DNA from: an uncultured Sphingobacteriales bacterium
Lineage (GTDB): Bacteria > Bacteroidota > Bacteroidia > Chitinophagales > Chitinophagaceae
Length of the DNA: 7,756 bases
Assembly (NCBI GenBank): GCA_946887085.1
Contig: CAMPKG010000159.1
Span: forward strand, 1-7,756
Reading direction: 5' to 3'
In this document: piece after piece, positions 1-6,436 of the stretch
Layout of the letters: every line of letters starts with the position of its first letter
How positions within the stretch are numbered: position 1 is the stretch's first letter
Notes under the pieces: generated by a model
The model's database searches: none
Seen by the model: the letters and a program-made list of their open reading frames with translations, nothing else
Told to the model about the DNA's origin: nothing
Made by a program: the position numbers and the translations under genes

Positions 1-1445
1 TATTTCAGCTCTGCGTTGTTCGCATCTTTGTTCCAGCCAAATACTTCCATCGGCCACAACCAGCTGCTGAACCAGGTATCCAGTACATCTTCATCCTGCT
101 TTAGTGGCTGCAGTTTAGCGAGCCCAGGCTTTTTTGCAGCGTATTGTTTATTTGCTTCTTCTTCGTTGATGGCAACATACATATCGCCATCAGCATCGTA
201 CCACGCAGGTATACGCTGGCCCCACCACAGCTGGCGACTAATGCACCAATCCTTGATATTGCCCACCCAGTGGCGGTACAGGTTCTTGAACTTGGCAGGA
301 TGCAGCTCCACCTCGTCGTTCATCACGTTCTCCAACGCAGGCTTTGCTATCTGCTCTACATCGCACCACCACTGCATCGACAAGCGTGGTTCTATGACCG
401 CATCTGTCCTTTCAGAAAAACCAACCTGGTTACTGTAGTCTTCTACTTTCACAAGGTTGCCGGCAGCTTCAAGATCAGCAATTATTTTCTTACGCACTGC
501 AAAACGGTCTTCACCGATATATAGCTGTGCAGCCTCGCTCATCGTGCCGTCATCATTCAGCGTGTCGACAACCGCCAGTTTGTGTTTAATGCCCAGATTG
601 TAGTCGTTGATATCGTGAGCAGGTGTTACTTTCAACGCACCGGTACCGAACTCTTTATCGATATAATCATCGAAGATGATAGGCACTCGGCGGTTGATCA
701 GCGGAACGAAGCAATATTTTCCTTTCAGGTGCGCGTAACGCTCATCTTCAGGATGCACACACACCGCAGTATCACCCAGTATCGTTTCGGGGCGAACCGT
801 AGCGATGGTGATATATTCCTCCTTATCGCTATCGATCTTGTAGCGCACGTAAGTGAGCTTTGAATTTGTCTGTTTATAAATCACCTCTTCATCGCTCAAA
901 GCTGTTTTCGCTTTGGGATCCCAGTTGATCATTTTTACGCCGCGGTAGATATAACCTTTGTTGTACAGTTCCACGAACACACGCATCACCGCAGCATAAT
1001 AGTCATCGTTCATGGTGAAGTTGGTTCGCTTCCAGTCGAGCGAGCAACCAAGCTTACGCAGCTGGCTGAGGATGATACCGCCATACTTCTCTTTCCACTC
1101 CCAGGCATATTTCAAAAACTCATCGCGCGAAATAGAACGTTTATCGATGCCTTTTTCGCGAAGCATGGCAACAACCTTTGCTTCGGTGGCGATGGATGCG
1201 TGGTCAGTACCCGGAACCCAGCAGGTATTATACCCCTCCATTTTAGCGCGGCGGATGAGTATGTCCTGGATAGTATTATTCAGCGCATGGCCCATATGCA
1301 ATACACCCGTTACGTTGGGCGGGGGTATCACTATGGTATAGGGCGGCCGTTCATCCGGAACCGATGAAAAATAACCTGACTTGTCCCAGTGTTCATACCA
1401 ATGCTGTTCGGCGTCGCCGTGCTGAAAATTTTTGCTTAGTTCCAT
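1..1445 (-). CDS. valS: Valyl-tRNA synthetase, N-terminal part (truncated by window edge)
   Basis: Class Ia aminoacyl-tRNA synthetase that charges tRNA-Val in the cytoplasm and edits mischarged threonine. I translated the reverse strand by hand: it stays open from the ATG at 1445 to the left edge (481 codons), about half the usual family length of roughly 880 residues. The catalytic signature [14 protein letters not shown] is at residues 41-54, with HMGH (50-53) as the HIGH box, followed by GTDHA at 79-83. The editing (CP1) domain shows [13 protein letters not shown] (216-228) and [12 protein letters not shown] (268-279). The return to the Rossmann core is marked by [17 protein letters not shown] (400-416) and [13 protein letters not shown] (453-465). 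The KMSKS loop, anticodon-binding domain and C-terminal coiled coil lie outside the window. The start fits the usual N-terminus, which precedes the HIGH box by about 45-50 residues, and no frameshift was met. Identification is very secure. Confidence 0.97.
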   Translation of the reverse strand, partial: MELSKNFQHGDAEQHWYEHWDKSGYFSSVPDERPPYTIVIPPPNVTGVLHMGHALNNTIQDILIRRAKMEGYNTCWVPGTDHASIATEAKVVAMLREKGIDKRSISRDEFLKYAWEWKEKYGGIILSQLRKLGCSLDWKRTNFTMNDDYYAAVMRVFVELYNKGYIYRGVKMINWDPKAKTALSDEEVIYKQTNSKLTYVRYKIDSDKEEYITIATVRPETILGDTAVCVHPEDERYAHLKGKYCFVPLINRRVPIIFDDYIDKEFGTGALKVTPAHDINDYNLGIKHKLAVVDTLNDDGTMSEAAQLYIGEDRFAVRKKIIADLEAAGNLVKVEDYSNQVGFSERTDAVIEPRLSMQWWCDVEQIAKPALENVMNDEVELHPAKFKNLYRHWVGNIKDWCISRQLWWGQRIPAWYDADGDMYVAINEEEANKQYAAKKPGLAKLQPLKQDEDVLDTWFSSWLWPMEVFGWNKDANNAELK

Positions 1446-1603
1446 TGTTGCTGTAAGGCAAATTATAAGTGTGCAAAGATAATACCTAACTATCGTGTAT
1501 CAGCATTTCTAACATTTTGCTCTGTTAAAGGGTCTCTAAGACAAATTGGCCAAAGTCAATTATATTATAAATTAATTAGTTAAATTGCAGTCAAACACAC
1601 AGC
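1446..1603. promoter_or_regulatory. Divergent intergenic region valS / copper monooxygenase gene
   Basis: This 158-bp gap separates two genes that start in opposite directions and must hold both promoters. The half next to the monooxygenase gene is very AT-rich (about 1559-1587). It contains only imperfect -7 candidates for the plus strand, such as TAAATTGC at 1581-1588. An 8-bp palindrome TTGGCCAA lies at 1546-1553 and could be a protein-binding site, although such short palindromes often arise by chance. No Shine-Dalgarno sequence precedes the ATG at 1604, which is common in this phylum. Confidence 0.45.
1474..1481 (-). promoter_or_regulatory. Bacteroidota -7 box for valS
   Basis: The minus strand reads TATCTTTG here, an exact match to the Bacteroidota -7 consensus TAnnTTTG. 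It ends 28 bp before the valS ATG, so transcription would start near 1467 with a leader of about 20 nt. I found no clear TTTG -33 element at the usual 19-20 bp spacing; the sequence there reads TGCTG. The assignment is by motif only. Confidence 0.55.
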
Positions 1604-3181
1604 ATGAAAAAACATTTACTTCTCTCCTTAACCCTGGGTGCGGCTTTTACCATGGCCAAAGCTCAAACACCAGAATGGAGCACGGACATTGCACCGATAT
1701 TAAACAATAAATGTGCATCCTGCCATCGTTCAGGTGGTATCGCTCCTTTTTCGCTCATAGGATACGCCGCAGCCTCATCGCAACCGGGCATTGTTGCAGA
1801 AGTGCTGAGCAAGCGTATGCCACCCTGGCCACCAGACCCCTCCTTCAACAGGCTGGCGCATGAAAGGCTGCTGTCTAAGCAAGAGATTGATAAAATAGTT
1901 GCATGGGCTAATAATGGCAAACCCCAGGGCGATCCTACGCTGGCTCCGCCGGATCCTCTGTTTAGCGCCAACGGCGACCTGCCAGGCACACCAAGCCTGA
2001 TAACCAAAATACCTATGTACACGTCTACCGCCACTACAGGCGATGTGTACCAATGTTTTGTTATCCCCAGCGGCCAATTGACCGATAAATACATTACGGC
2101 GTTTGAGGCCCTCCCCGGTAACAGGCCCATCGTGCACCACGTACTGGTGTATGCAGACACCACGGGAAAATGCGCCGGGTTTGATGCTGCATCGTCAGGT
2201 CCGGGTTACCCCAGTTTTGGTGGAGTCGGCCACAATGATGTTACGATGCTCGGTGGATGGGTACCGGGCACTACGCCAATCAAAATGCCCAATGGCTTCG
2301 GTATCCGAATTCCGAAAAATGCTGATATCGTGATACAGATCCACTATCCCGCTGGCTCAGCAACACAGGCAGATTCTACACAGATACGCTTCTTCTTTGC
2401 GTCGAGCCCTGTTCGCCAGGTGAAGATCGATCCGGTCCTCAACCACATCAGTAACATCGACCAGCCTTTGTTCATTCCTGCGAATACTACTAAAACATTT
2501 ACCGAGACGTTTCCGATACCCGCCTTTGCCGGCGACTTTTCCATTTTGGGTGTCGCGCCGCATATGCATATGATTGGTAAAACCATTAATGCCTTTGCCG
2601 TAAAGCCAAACAATGACACTATCAAGTTCATCAACATCAAAGACTGGAATTTTCACTGGCAGGGTTTCTACAGTCTCCGTAAGATCACCAAAGTGCCCGG
2701 CGGTTCTACGCTATACTCAAAAGCGTTTTACGATAACACAACCAACAACCCAAACAACCCAAGCAACCCGCCAAAGGATGTTCAGCTGGGTGAGGAAACC
2801 ACCGATGAAATGATGCTGACGTATTTCCTGTATACGAACTACCAGGCTGGCGATGAGAATATCGTTATCGACACGTCTACACCGGTTGATCTTTCTGTGG
2901 GCAGCAATTACTATAAGGGACAAGTGCTGTTGCAGCCATACCCCAACCCCGCAACCAACGAACTGGTAGTGAAATACCATTTCGACCAACCGGATAATAT
3001 CACCGTTGACATTGTTGACATACAAGGCAAAACAGTAAAGCAACTGGCAACCAACCTGCGCGTGAACAACGGTTACACGGCAGAACAGTATTCAGTGTCG
3101 GATCTTCCCGCAGGTGTGTATACCCTGCGAATGCAAACATCCGAACGAATACTAACGGAAAAAATAGTGATACAACGATAA
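1604..3181 (+). CDS. Secreted cytochrome c-like / type II copper monooxygenase-like protein with T9SS sorting domain
   Basis: A 525-residue exported protein. Residues 1-20 form a Sec signal peptide with likely cleavage after AKA. A c-type heme motif CASCH (37-41) follows, with Met72 in RMPPWPP as a possible axial ligand. The central part resembles peptidylglycine alpha-hydroxylating/dopamine beta-monooxygenases. His178-His179 (IVHHV) and His247 (QIHYP) fit the CuH site. His320 and His322 (PHMH) plus Met403 or Met404 (DEMML) fit the CuM site. GGWVPG (217-222) is also typical. The last ~85 residues, from YPNPATNE (446) to EKIVIQR, are a T9SS type A sorting domain with the usual PNP, DIQGK and LPAGVYTLR elements. 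Family knowledge predicts O2-dependent C-H hydroxylation; the substrate is unknown. The heme may supply electrons to copper (inference). It is a single-gene unit: divergent from valS and followed at once by a strong terminator. The domain reading is firm; the enzymatic activity is not proven. Confidence 0.88.
   Translation: MKKHLLLSLTLGAAFTMAKAQTPEWSTDIAPILNNKCASCHRSGGIAPFSLIGYAAASSQPGIVAEVLSKRMPPWPPDPSFNRLAHERLLSKQEIDKIVAWANNGKPQGDPTLAPPDPLFSANGDLPGTPSLITKIPMYTSTATTGDVYQCFVIPSGQLTDKYITAFEALPGNRPIVHHVLVYADTTGKCAGFDAASSGPGYPSFGGVGHNDVTMLGGWVPGTTPIKMPNGFGIRIPKNADIVIQIHYPAGSATQADSTQIRFFFASSPVRQVKIDPVLNHISNIDQPLFIPANTTKTFTETFPIPAFAGDFSILGVAPHMHMIGKTINAFAVKPNNDTIKFINIKDWNFHWQGFYSLRKITKVPGGSTLYSKAFYDNTTNNPNNPSNPPKDVQLGEETTDEMMLTYFLYTNYQAGDENIVIDTSTPVDLSVGSNYYKGQVLLQPYPNPATNELVVKYHFDQPDNITVDIVDIQGKTVKQLATNLRVNNGYTAEQYSVSDLPAGVYTLRMQTSERILTEKIVIQR
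2744..2770 (+). repeat. 9-bp x3 in-frame tandem repeat (NNP NNP SNP)
   Basis: Three consecutive 9-bp units, AACAACCCA, AACAACCCA and AGCAACCCG, encode Asn-Asn-Pro, Asn-Asn-Pro and Ser-Asn-Pro at residues 381-389 of the copper monooxygenase-like protein. The segment lies between the CuM histidines and the candidate methionine ligand, so it is probably a surface loop that grew by slippage. Because the unit is a multiple of three, copy-number change would keep the reading frame. Confidence 0.7.
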
Positions 3182-3182
3182 T

Positions 3183-3215
3183 AATAAGGCCCGCGAAATG
3201 CGGGCTTTATTATTT
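3183..3215 (+). terminator. Intrinsic terminator of the copper monooxygenase gene
   Basis: A 12-bp stem pairs 3183-3194 (AATAAGGCCCGC) with 3200-3211 (GCGGGCTTTATT), with one G-U pair and a 5-nt GAAAT loop. The T-rich stretch TTTATTATTT forms the lower stem and tail. It begins 1 bp after the stop codon at 3179-3181. The A-rich 5' arm means it could also work on the opposite strand. Confidence 0.85.
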
Positions 3216-3223
3216 CTTACATG

Positions 3224-3245
3224 AAAAGCCCCGCTTGCGGCGGGG
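3224..3245 (-). terminator. Intrinsic terminator of rnpB
   Basis: On the minus strand CCCCGC (3245-3240) pairs with GCGGGG (3234-3229) around a 5-nt CGCAA loop. It is followed by C and then TTTT (3227-3224). It lies about 23 nt beyond the 3' end of the RNase P RNA P1 helix, where the rnpB transcript should end before trimming. Confidence 0.75.
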
Positions 3246-3267
3246 ACATTCCATCATTTAACCAAAA

Positions 3268-3635
3268 TAACCACAAACCTGTAAGCCGGATTCTGTATCT
3301 CAAATGGTCTTGAGACGGCTATCATTTATCTGGTCCCGTCATCGCTGGCGGGATCGAGCTGCCAACCCACGGACTCGGGCGAGCCGCCCTCAAACATCCG
3401 CCTATTTGGCATTTCAGCGTGCAAGGTTTACCCCAATGCAATGTTGCCATTGTACTGCGTAGGCTCTTACCCTACATTTTCACCCTTACCTCCAAAAAGA
3501 TGAAGGCGGTTATTTTCTGTGGCACTTTCTGTATCCCGCTTGCGCGGGACCCCACCCGTTAGGTGGTGCGCTGCCCTGTGCTGTCCGGACTTTCCTCCCC
3601 TGCAAATGCAAAGGCGATAACCCGGTTTGTAGTCA
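3268..3635 (-). ncRNA. rnpB: RNase P RNA (bacterial type A)
   Basis: Catalytic RNA of ribonuclease P, which with the RnpA protein removes 5' leaders from tRNA precursors. The minus strand carries the universal core: GAGGAAAGTCCGGAC (3597-3583, 5' strand of P4), GGGTGAAAA and GGTAAGAGCC in the P10-P12 part, GGGTAAACC and GCCAAATAGG in the middle, then AGATAAATGAT and ACAGAATCCGGCTTAC (3296-3281, 3' strand of P4). Helix P1 closes the molecule: 3624-3633 pairs with 3270-3279 over 10 bp including one wobble, and the pairing may extend 1-2 bp further. This gives a length near 368 nt, normal for a type A RNA. P3 looks unusually short: CCTTTGC and GCAGGGG around a 4-nt loop, with two G-U pairs. The ends are placed by P1 and by the -7 box, so they may be off by a few bases. 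Confidence 0.96.
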
Positions 3636-3639
3636 GCAC

Positions 3640-3647
3640 CAAAATTA
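3640..3647 (-). promoter_or_regulatory. Bacteroidota -7 box for rnpB
   Basis: The minus strand reads TAATTTTG, an exact match to TAnnTTTG. A start about 5-7 nt downstream falls at 3633-3635, exactly where the P1 helix of the RNase P RNA begins, so structure and promoter agree. The -33 element is not obvious; the region about 18-20 bp upstream reads AAATTAAGC. Confidence 0.7.
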
Positions 3648-3708
3648 AAGAAAAACAGCCTGCTTAATTTGCTAAAACTGCAAGTCTTAGGCTCATTTAA
3701 CATTTTGG

Positions 3709-3716
3709 TACATTTG
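3709..3716 (+). promoter_or_regulatory. Bacteroidota -7 box for the lipoprotein gene
   Basis: TACATTTG matches TAnnTTTG exactly and lies 31 bp before the ATG at 3748, giving a leader of about 25 nt. A TTAG at 3687-3690, 18 bp upstream, may be a degenerate -33 element. No Shine-Dalgarno sequence is seen in the predicted leader. Confidence 0.6.
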
Positions 3717-3747
3717 TTGCCGCAAAAAAGCGACGACAACTATACTT

Positions 3748-4539
3748 ATGAAACAACTCCACCTTTCGATCATTGTGATGACCTGCATTTTCGCAACCTC
3801 ATGTAACCGTTATTATTACAAGCCCAATGCCGTCAATGCACCGCTCTTCACTGACAAGGGCCAGCTGCATTGCAACTTCGCCGGTAGTACCGGGGATGGC
3901 AGCGGTGCCGGCAACACAAACTTCTTCGATCTGCAGGGCGCGTATTCACCTATTAAACACCTGGGCATTATTGCCAACTATAGCACTTATAGCTATACCC
4001 CAGGCGCTCCCGACATGGTTAGCGGCAACGTTGCAGCGAAGGCCTACCTGGCCGAGGCGGGAATTGGCGGATATTACCCTGTTGGCGAAAAAAAGTTCAA
4101 GCTAGTATTGGATATATACGGCGGCGGTGGCTTAGGCAAATTGGAAAGCGATGTTGATATGAAAGTAACGCGCCTGTTCATGCAGCCCGGTATCGGCGTC
4201 ACGTCAGACTTCTTTGATGCCGGTTTCAATATGCGCCTTACCAACCTGAGATTCTCAGATTTTGATGCCAATGGCCGTGACAATATGTACCTCGCCAGTC
4301 ATAACCTGATAGACCCGAACGGCAACCGCATAGACAATGGAAGCTTCACTTTTCTGGAGCCTGCCATCACCATTCGTGCAGGTTATAAATTCGCTAAGGT
4401 TCAATTTCAGTCAGTGTTTGCCAATCCTATCAGCAATGTTTACTGGAACCACAACGGCGCCCGTTTTACAGTTGGATTCTATTTCAGCGTAGAGGGCCTG
4501 GTGGATATTATCCGGGAAGGAAAAACGCCTGCTAACTAA
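3748..4539 (+). CDS. Predicted outer-membrane lipoprotein of unknown function
   Basis: A 263-residue protein with a lipoprotein signal peptide: MKQLHLSIIVMTCIFATSC, where Cys19 ends the lipobox FATSC, so it should be lipidated and sit in the outer membrane or periplasm. The mature part begins with a Tyr-rich NRYYYKPN (20-27), then NAPLFTDKGQ (30-39). After that come many short amphipathic, Gly- and aromatic-rich stretches that look like beta strands: NFFDLQGAYS (58-67), LGIIANYSTYSY (72-83), LVLDIYGGGGLG (119-130), MQPGIGVTSDFFDAGFNMRL (145-164), FLEPAITIRAGYKF (202-215) and ARFTVGFYFSV (238-248). This pattern resembles small outer-membrane beta-barrel or porin-family proteins seen in Bacteroidota. 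No catalytic motif is visible, and I do not recognise a named gene. It is divergent from rnpB with its own promoter box, and convergent with ada. The start is fixed by the signal peptide. Confidence 0.85.
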   Translation: MKQLHLSIIVMTCIFATSCNRYYYKPNAVNAPLFTDKGQLHCNFAGSTGDGSGAGNTNFFDLQGAYSPIKHLGIIANYSTYSYTPGAPDMVSGNVAAKAYLAEAGIGGYYPVGEKKFKLVLDIYGGGGLGKLESDVDMKVTRLFMQPGIGVTSDFFDAGFNMRLTNLRFSDFDANGRDNMYLASHNLIDPNGNRIDNGSFTFLEPAITIRAGYKFAKVQFQSVFANPISNVYWNHNGARFTVGFYFSVEGLVDIIREGKTPAN

Positions 4540-5611
4540 ATAGCGGCAGCTGCTTATCGTTTCCTGAATGCCTGGCTTCATGTTCCAGCAGCCATTGTTT
4601 GCGCCATAAGCCACCCCCATAACCGGTAAGATGGCCGTTCTCGCCAATCACACGATGACAGGGGATGATAATAGCAATACCATTTTCGCCATTCGCGCGG
4701 GCAACTGCGCGGATGGCCTTTTCGTTACCCAGGAATATCGACTGGCCTTTGTAGGATCGTGTTTCGCCGTAAGGTATCTGTTGCAGGCCGTTCCATACCT
4801 GCTGTTGAAAAGGTGTACCTATAAGATGAAGTTGCAGATCAAACTCTTTTCGTTCGCCGGAGAAATATTCCTTCATTTGTTTGTCAAGCACGTTGAACAA
4901 ATGATGCTCACCCGGCATCAATGGTGCATTCGTTGCTGTTTCGATACGCTTCATGATCGTTTCCATCATGCGGCGCTCTGCAAAATCGAAAAGACAGATG
5001 CCTTCATCCGTCGCACCTGCTATCATAGGGCCGAGGGGTGTTGTCAATCTTGTTATTGTTACCACCTGCTGTTGTTTTGTTTTTTTAGGCGAACTGCCGG
5101 TTAATCTTTTCAAACTATCACTGAAACCACTGATGGACTCGAAACCATTATTAAATGCCGCTCCGGTCACCTTCTCTCCATATCTTATCTGTCCCATCGC
5201 ACGGTTAATGCGCAGGAACCGCTGGTAAGATTGAAAGGTCATACCATAATGTTCCTTGAACCACCTCCGCAAGGTTGCAGGCTCAACACCGCGTTGACGC
5301 AGGTCCCAGTCCTTCAACCTCAATGCAGGGTCTGCCTGCAGGTCGGCTAGAAGTTTGCTGATATAGTCCGGCGTCTCGCCTTGCTGTTGCAATGGTTTGC
5401 AAACTTTACACGGACGATAACCATGCAACAACGCATCTTTCGCAGTGAAGAAGAATTCGATATTTTCAAACTTTGGCTTGCGGGCGGTACAAGACGGACG
5501 GCAAAAGATACCTGTAGTTTTGACTGCCATAAAGAACAACCCTTCGAAAGAACTATCCTTCCCGCAACTGGCTTCGTACATGATCTCGGGGGTAAGCTCT
5601 TGCTGCAACAT
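4532..5611 (-). CDS. ada: Bifunctional alkylation-repair methyltransferase / AraC-type regulator Ada
   Basis: Ada repairs methylphosphotriesters and O6-methylguanine by irreversible transfer of the methyl group to its own cysteines; in E. coli the methylated form activates the adaptive response. Numbered from the ATG at 5611 (359 aa), the zinc cysteines are C37, C41 (FCRPSC), C68 and C71 (RPCKVC). They nearly coincide with E. coli Ada C38, C42, C69 and C72, the first being the phosphotriester acceptor. An AraC helix-turn-helix domain spans about 80-172 (TLRRWFKEHYGMTFQSYQR). The MGMT domain covers about 182-345, with catalytic Cys318 in IPCHRVIG and Tyr/Gly-rich LTGYGGGLWRK. The frame is open upstream to a TTG at 5635, but that adds 8 residues absent from the family and overlaps an AGGAGG, so 5611 is preferred. 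All three domains keep their key residues. The stop overlaps the facing lipoprotein gene by 8 bp. No alkB or alkA partner is present here. Confidence 0.95.
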   Translation of the reverse strand: MLQQELTPEIMYEASCGKDSSFEGLFFMAVKTTGIFCRPSCTARKPKFENIEFFFTAKDALLHGYRPCKVCKPLQQQGETPDYISKLLADLQADPALRLKDWDLRQRGVEPATLRRWFKEHYGMTFQSYQRFLRINRAMGQIRYGEKVTGAAFNNGFESISGFSDSLKRLTGSSPKKTKQQQVVTITRLTTPLGPMIAGATDEGICLFDFAERRMMETIMKRIETATNAPLMPGEHHLFNVLDKQMKEYFSGERKEFDLQLHLIGTPFQQQVWNGLQQIPYGETRSYKGQSIFLGNEKAIRAVARANGENGIAIIIPCHRVIGENGHLTGYGGGLWRKQWLLEHEARHSGNDKQLPLFS

Positions 5612-5626
5612 CACACAAAATAACGT

Positions 5627-5633
5627 CCTCCTC
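5627..5633 (-). promoter_or_regulatory. Shine-Dalgarno-like GAGGAGG before ada
   Basis: The minus strand carries GAGGAGG, a near-perfect anti-16S match and unusual for this phylum. It lies 15 nt before the ATG at 5611 and 12 nt before an in-frame GTG at 5614. The longer spacing is not ideal for the ATG, so the GTG one codon upstream is a possible alternative start. It argues against the TTG at 5635, which would overlap this element. Confidence 0.5.
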
Positions 5634-5668
5634 AAGGTACGAACAACCGAAAAATGGACAGGTATTTT

Positions 5669-6313
5669 TTAGGGATTGAATTCTTTGTTGAGGATGGTGT
5701 TGATCTCGTCTGCACGGTTGTACACCATCATATGGCTGCCGTTCTCTATCCAATGATCAGGGAGTACAGGACCAGCTGGAATGATCTTATCGCCTGTGCC
5801 GTGAATATGCAATATCGGTTCCGGATAGGTTTGATTTCTCCAAAGTGTGACAGCTTTCATAGCCCATCGCATGAATTGCCCGTCTGAATCTTTTAGAATA
5901 CCCCGGAGCAACTCTTTATCTTCTTCTGTTTGCGCACCAAACATATCATACATCCTGTCGCTGGGCATTTTATAAATGAAAGCAGGTAATACCTGCGTCA
6001 CTATAAGCTTACGCAACAATCCACCAAATTTTGTTGGTTCATTTGCTGTCTTCGCACTGGAAATGAGTATGAGTTGTTTTACGGGCCGCATCTTGCCTAT
6101 TTCCACTGCCAGCATGCCGCCAAATGATAGGCCAAGAATAATTGGGTTCTCATCGGGTATCAATGCCGAAACCTTCTGCGCATAACAAGGCAATTCGTCA
6201 TATCGATCGAACTCGGGCCATGAGATGTATTTCAGCTCATGGCCATTTATATGTAGCTTTTTGAAAATGCGCTCATCGGCGCCAAGGCCGCTGATACAGT
6301 AGATCGGCTTCAC
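5669..6313 (-). CDS. Alpha/beta hydrolase family protein
   Basis: A compact 214-residue cytoplasmic hydrolase with no signal peptide. The alpha/beta-hydrolase fold is supported by an early oxyanion-loop segment ISGLGADERIF (7-17), the nucleophile elbow GLSFGG (61-66, Ser63), an acid candidate Asp175 in HIHGTGDKIIP (169-179) and His194 in NGSHMMV (191-197), so the full Ser-Asp-His triad is present. The lid region (about 95-150) is short and mostly helical. The start codon is GTG at 6311-6313; no in-frame ATG lies between it and the oxyanion segment, and the product begins at the first beta strand (KPIYCISG). The substrate cannot be told: the family includes esterases, lipases and thioesterases. 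It lies 57 bp upstream of ada on the same strand and may share its transcript, but no functional link to alkylation repair is evident. Confidence 0.87.
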   Translation of the reverse strand: MKPIYCISGLGADERIFKKLHINGHELKYISWPEFDRYDELPCYAQKVSALIPDENPIILGLSFGGMLAVEIGKMRPVKQLILISSAKTANEPTKFGGLLRKLIVTQVLPAFIYKMPSDRMYDMFGAQTEEDKELLRGILKDSDGQFMRWAMKAVTLWRNQTYPEPILHIHGTGDKIIPAGPVLPDHWIENGSHMMVYNRADEINTILNKEFNP

Positions 6314-6341
6314 TTTCCAAATATCGTGATTTGTGTCGGCT

Positions 6342-6353
6342 GTTCGTGCGAAC
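6342..6353. repeat. Short perfect inverted repeat GTTCG-TG-CGAAC
   Basis: Two 5-bp arms separated by 2 bp form a 12-bp element 28 bp before the GTG start of the hydrolase gene, in the 123-bp gap after the GNAT-NTF2 gene. The loop is too small for a stable RNA hairpin, so a dimeric repressor site would be the more natural reading. A repeat this short may be chance. The rest of 6314-6436 shows no clear -7 box. Confidence 0.35.
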
Positions 6354-6436
6354 TTTTATATCGCTTATGTCGAGTACTTCATCCTGTGGGAAGTGTCTTT
6401 CAATTGATCTGAATACCAAAACCTTATAAGGGATTT

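Noticed and set aside
16..1341. Plus-strand open frames at 16-438, 144-524, 582-863 and 1012-1341
   Set aside because: All lie opposite the strongly conserved valS reading frame, and their translations resemble no family; they are antisense shadows.
1663..2163. Minus-strand frame of 166 codons inside the copper monooxygenase gene
   Set aside because: Opposite a gene with clear signal peptide, metal motifs and sorting domain; its translation shows no recognisable motif.
3467..3739. 90-codon minus-strand frame
   Set aside because: It lies within rnpB and its upstream region; conserved RNA motifs and P1 pairing explain this sequence.
4631..5104. Plus-strand frame of 157 codons opposite ada
   Set aside because: Antisense to the MGMT domain of ada; no recognisable domain and no promoter.
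5612..5635. Longer Ada with a TTG start at 5635
   Set aside because: The extra 8 residues have no counterpart in E. coli Ada and the start would overlap the SD-like GAGGAGG.
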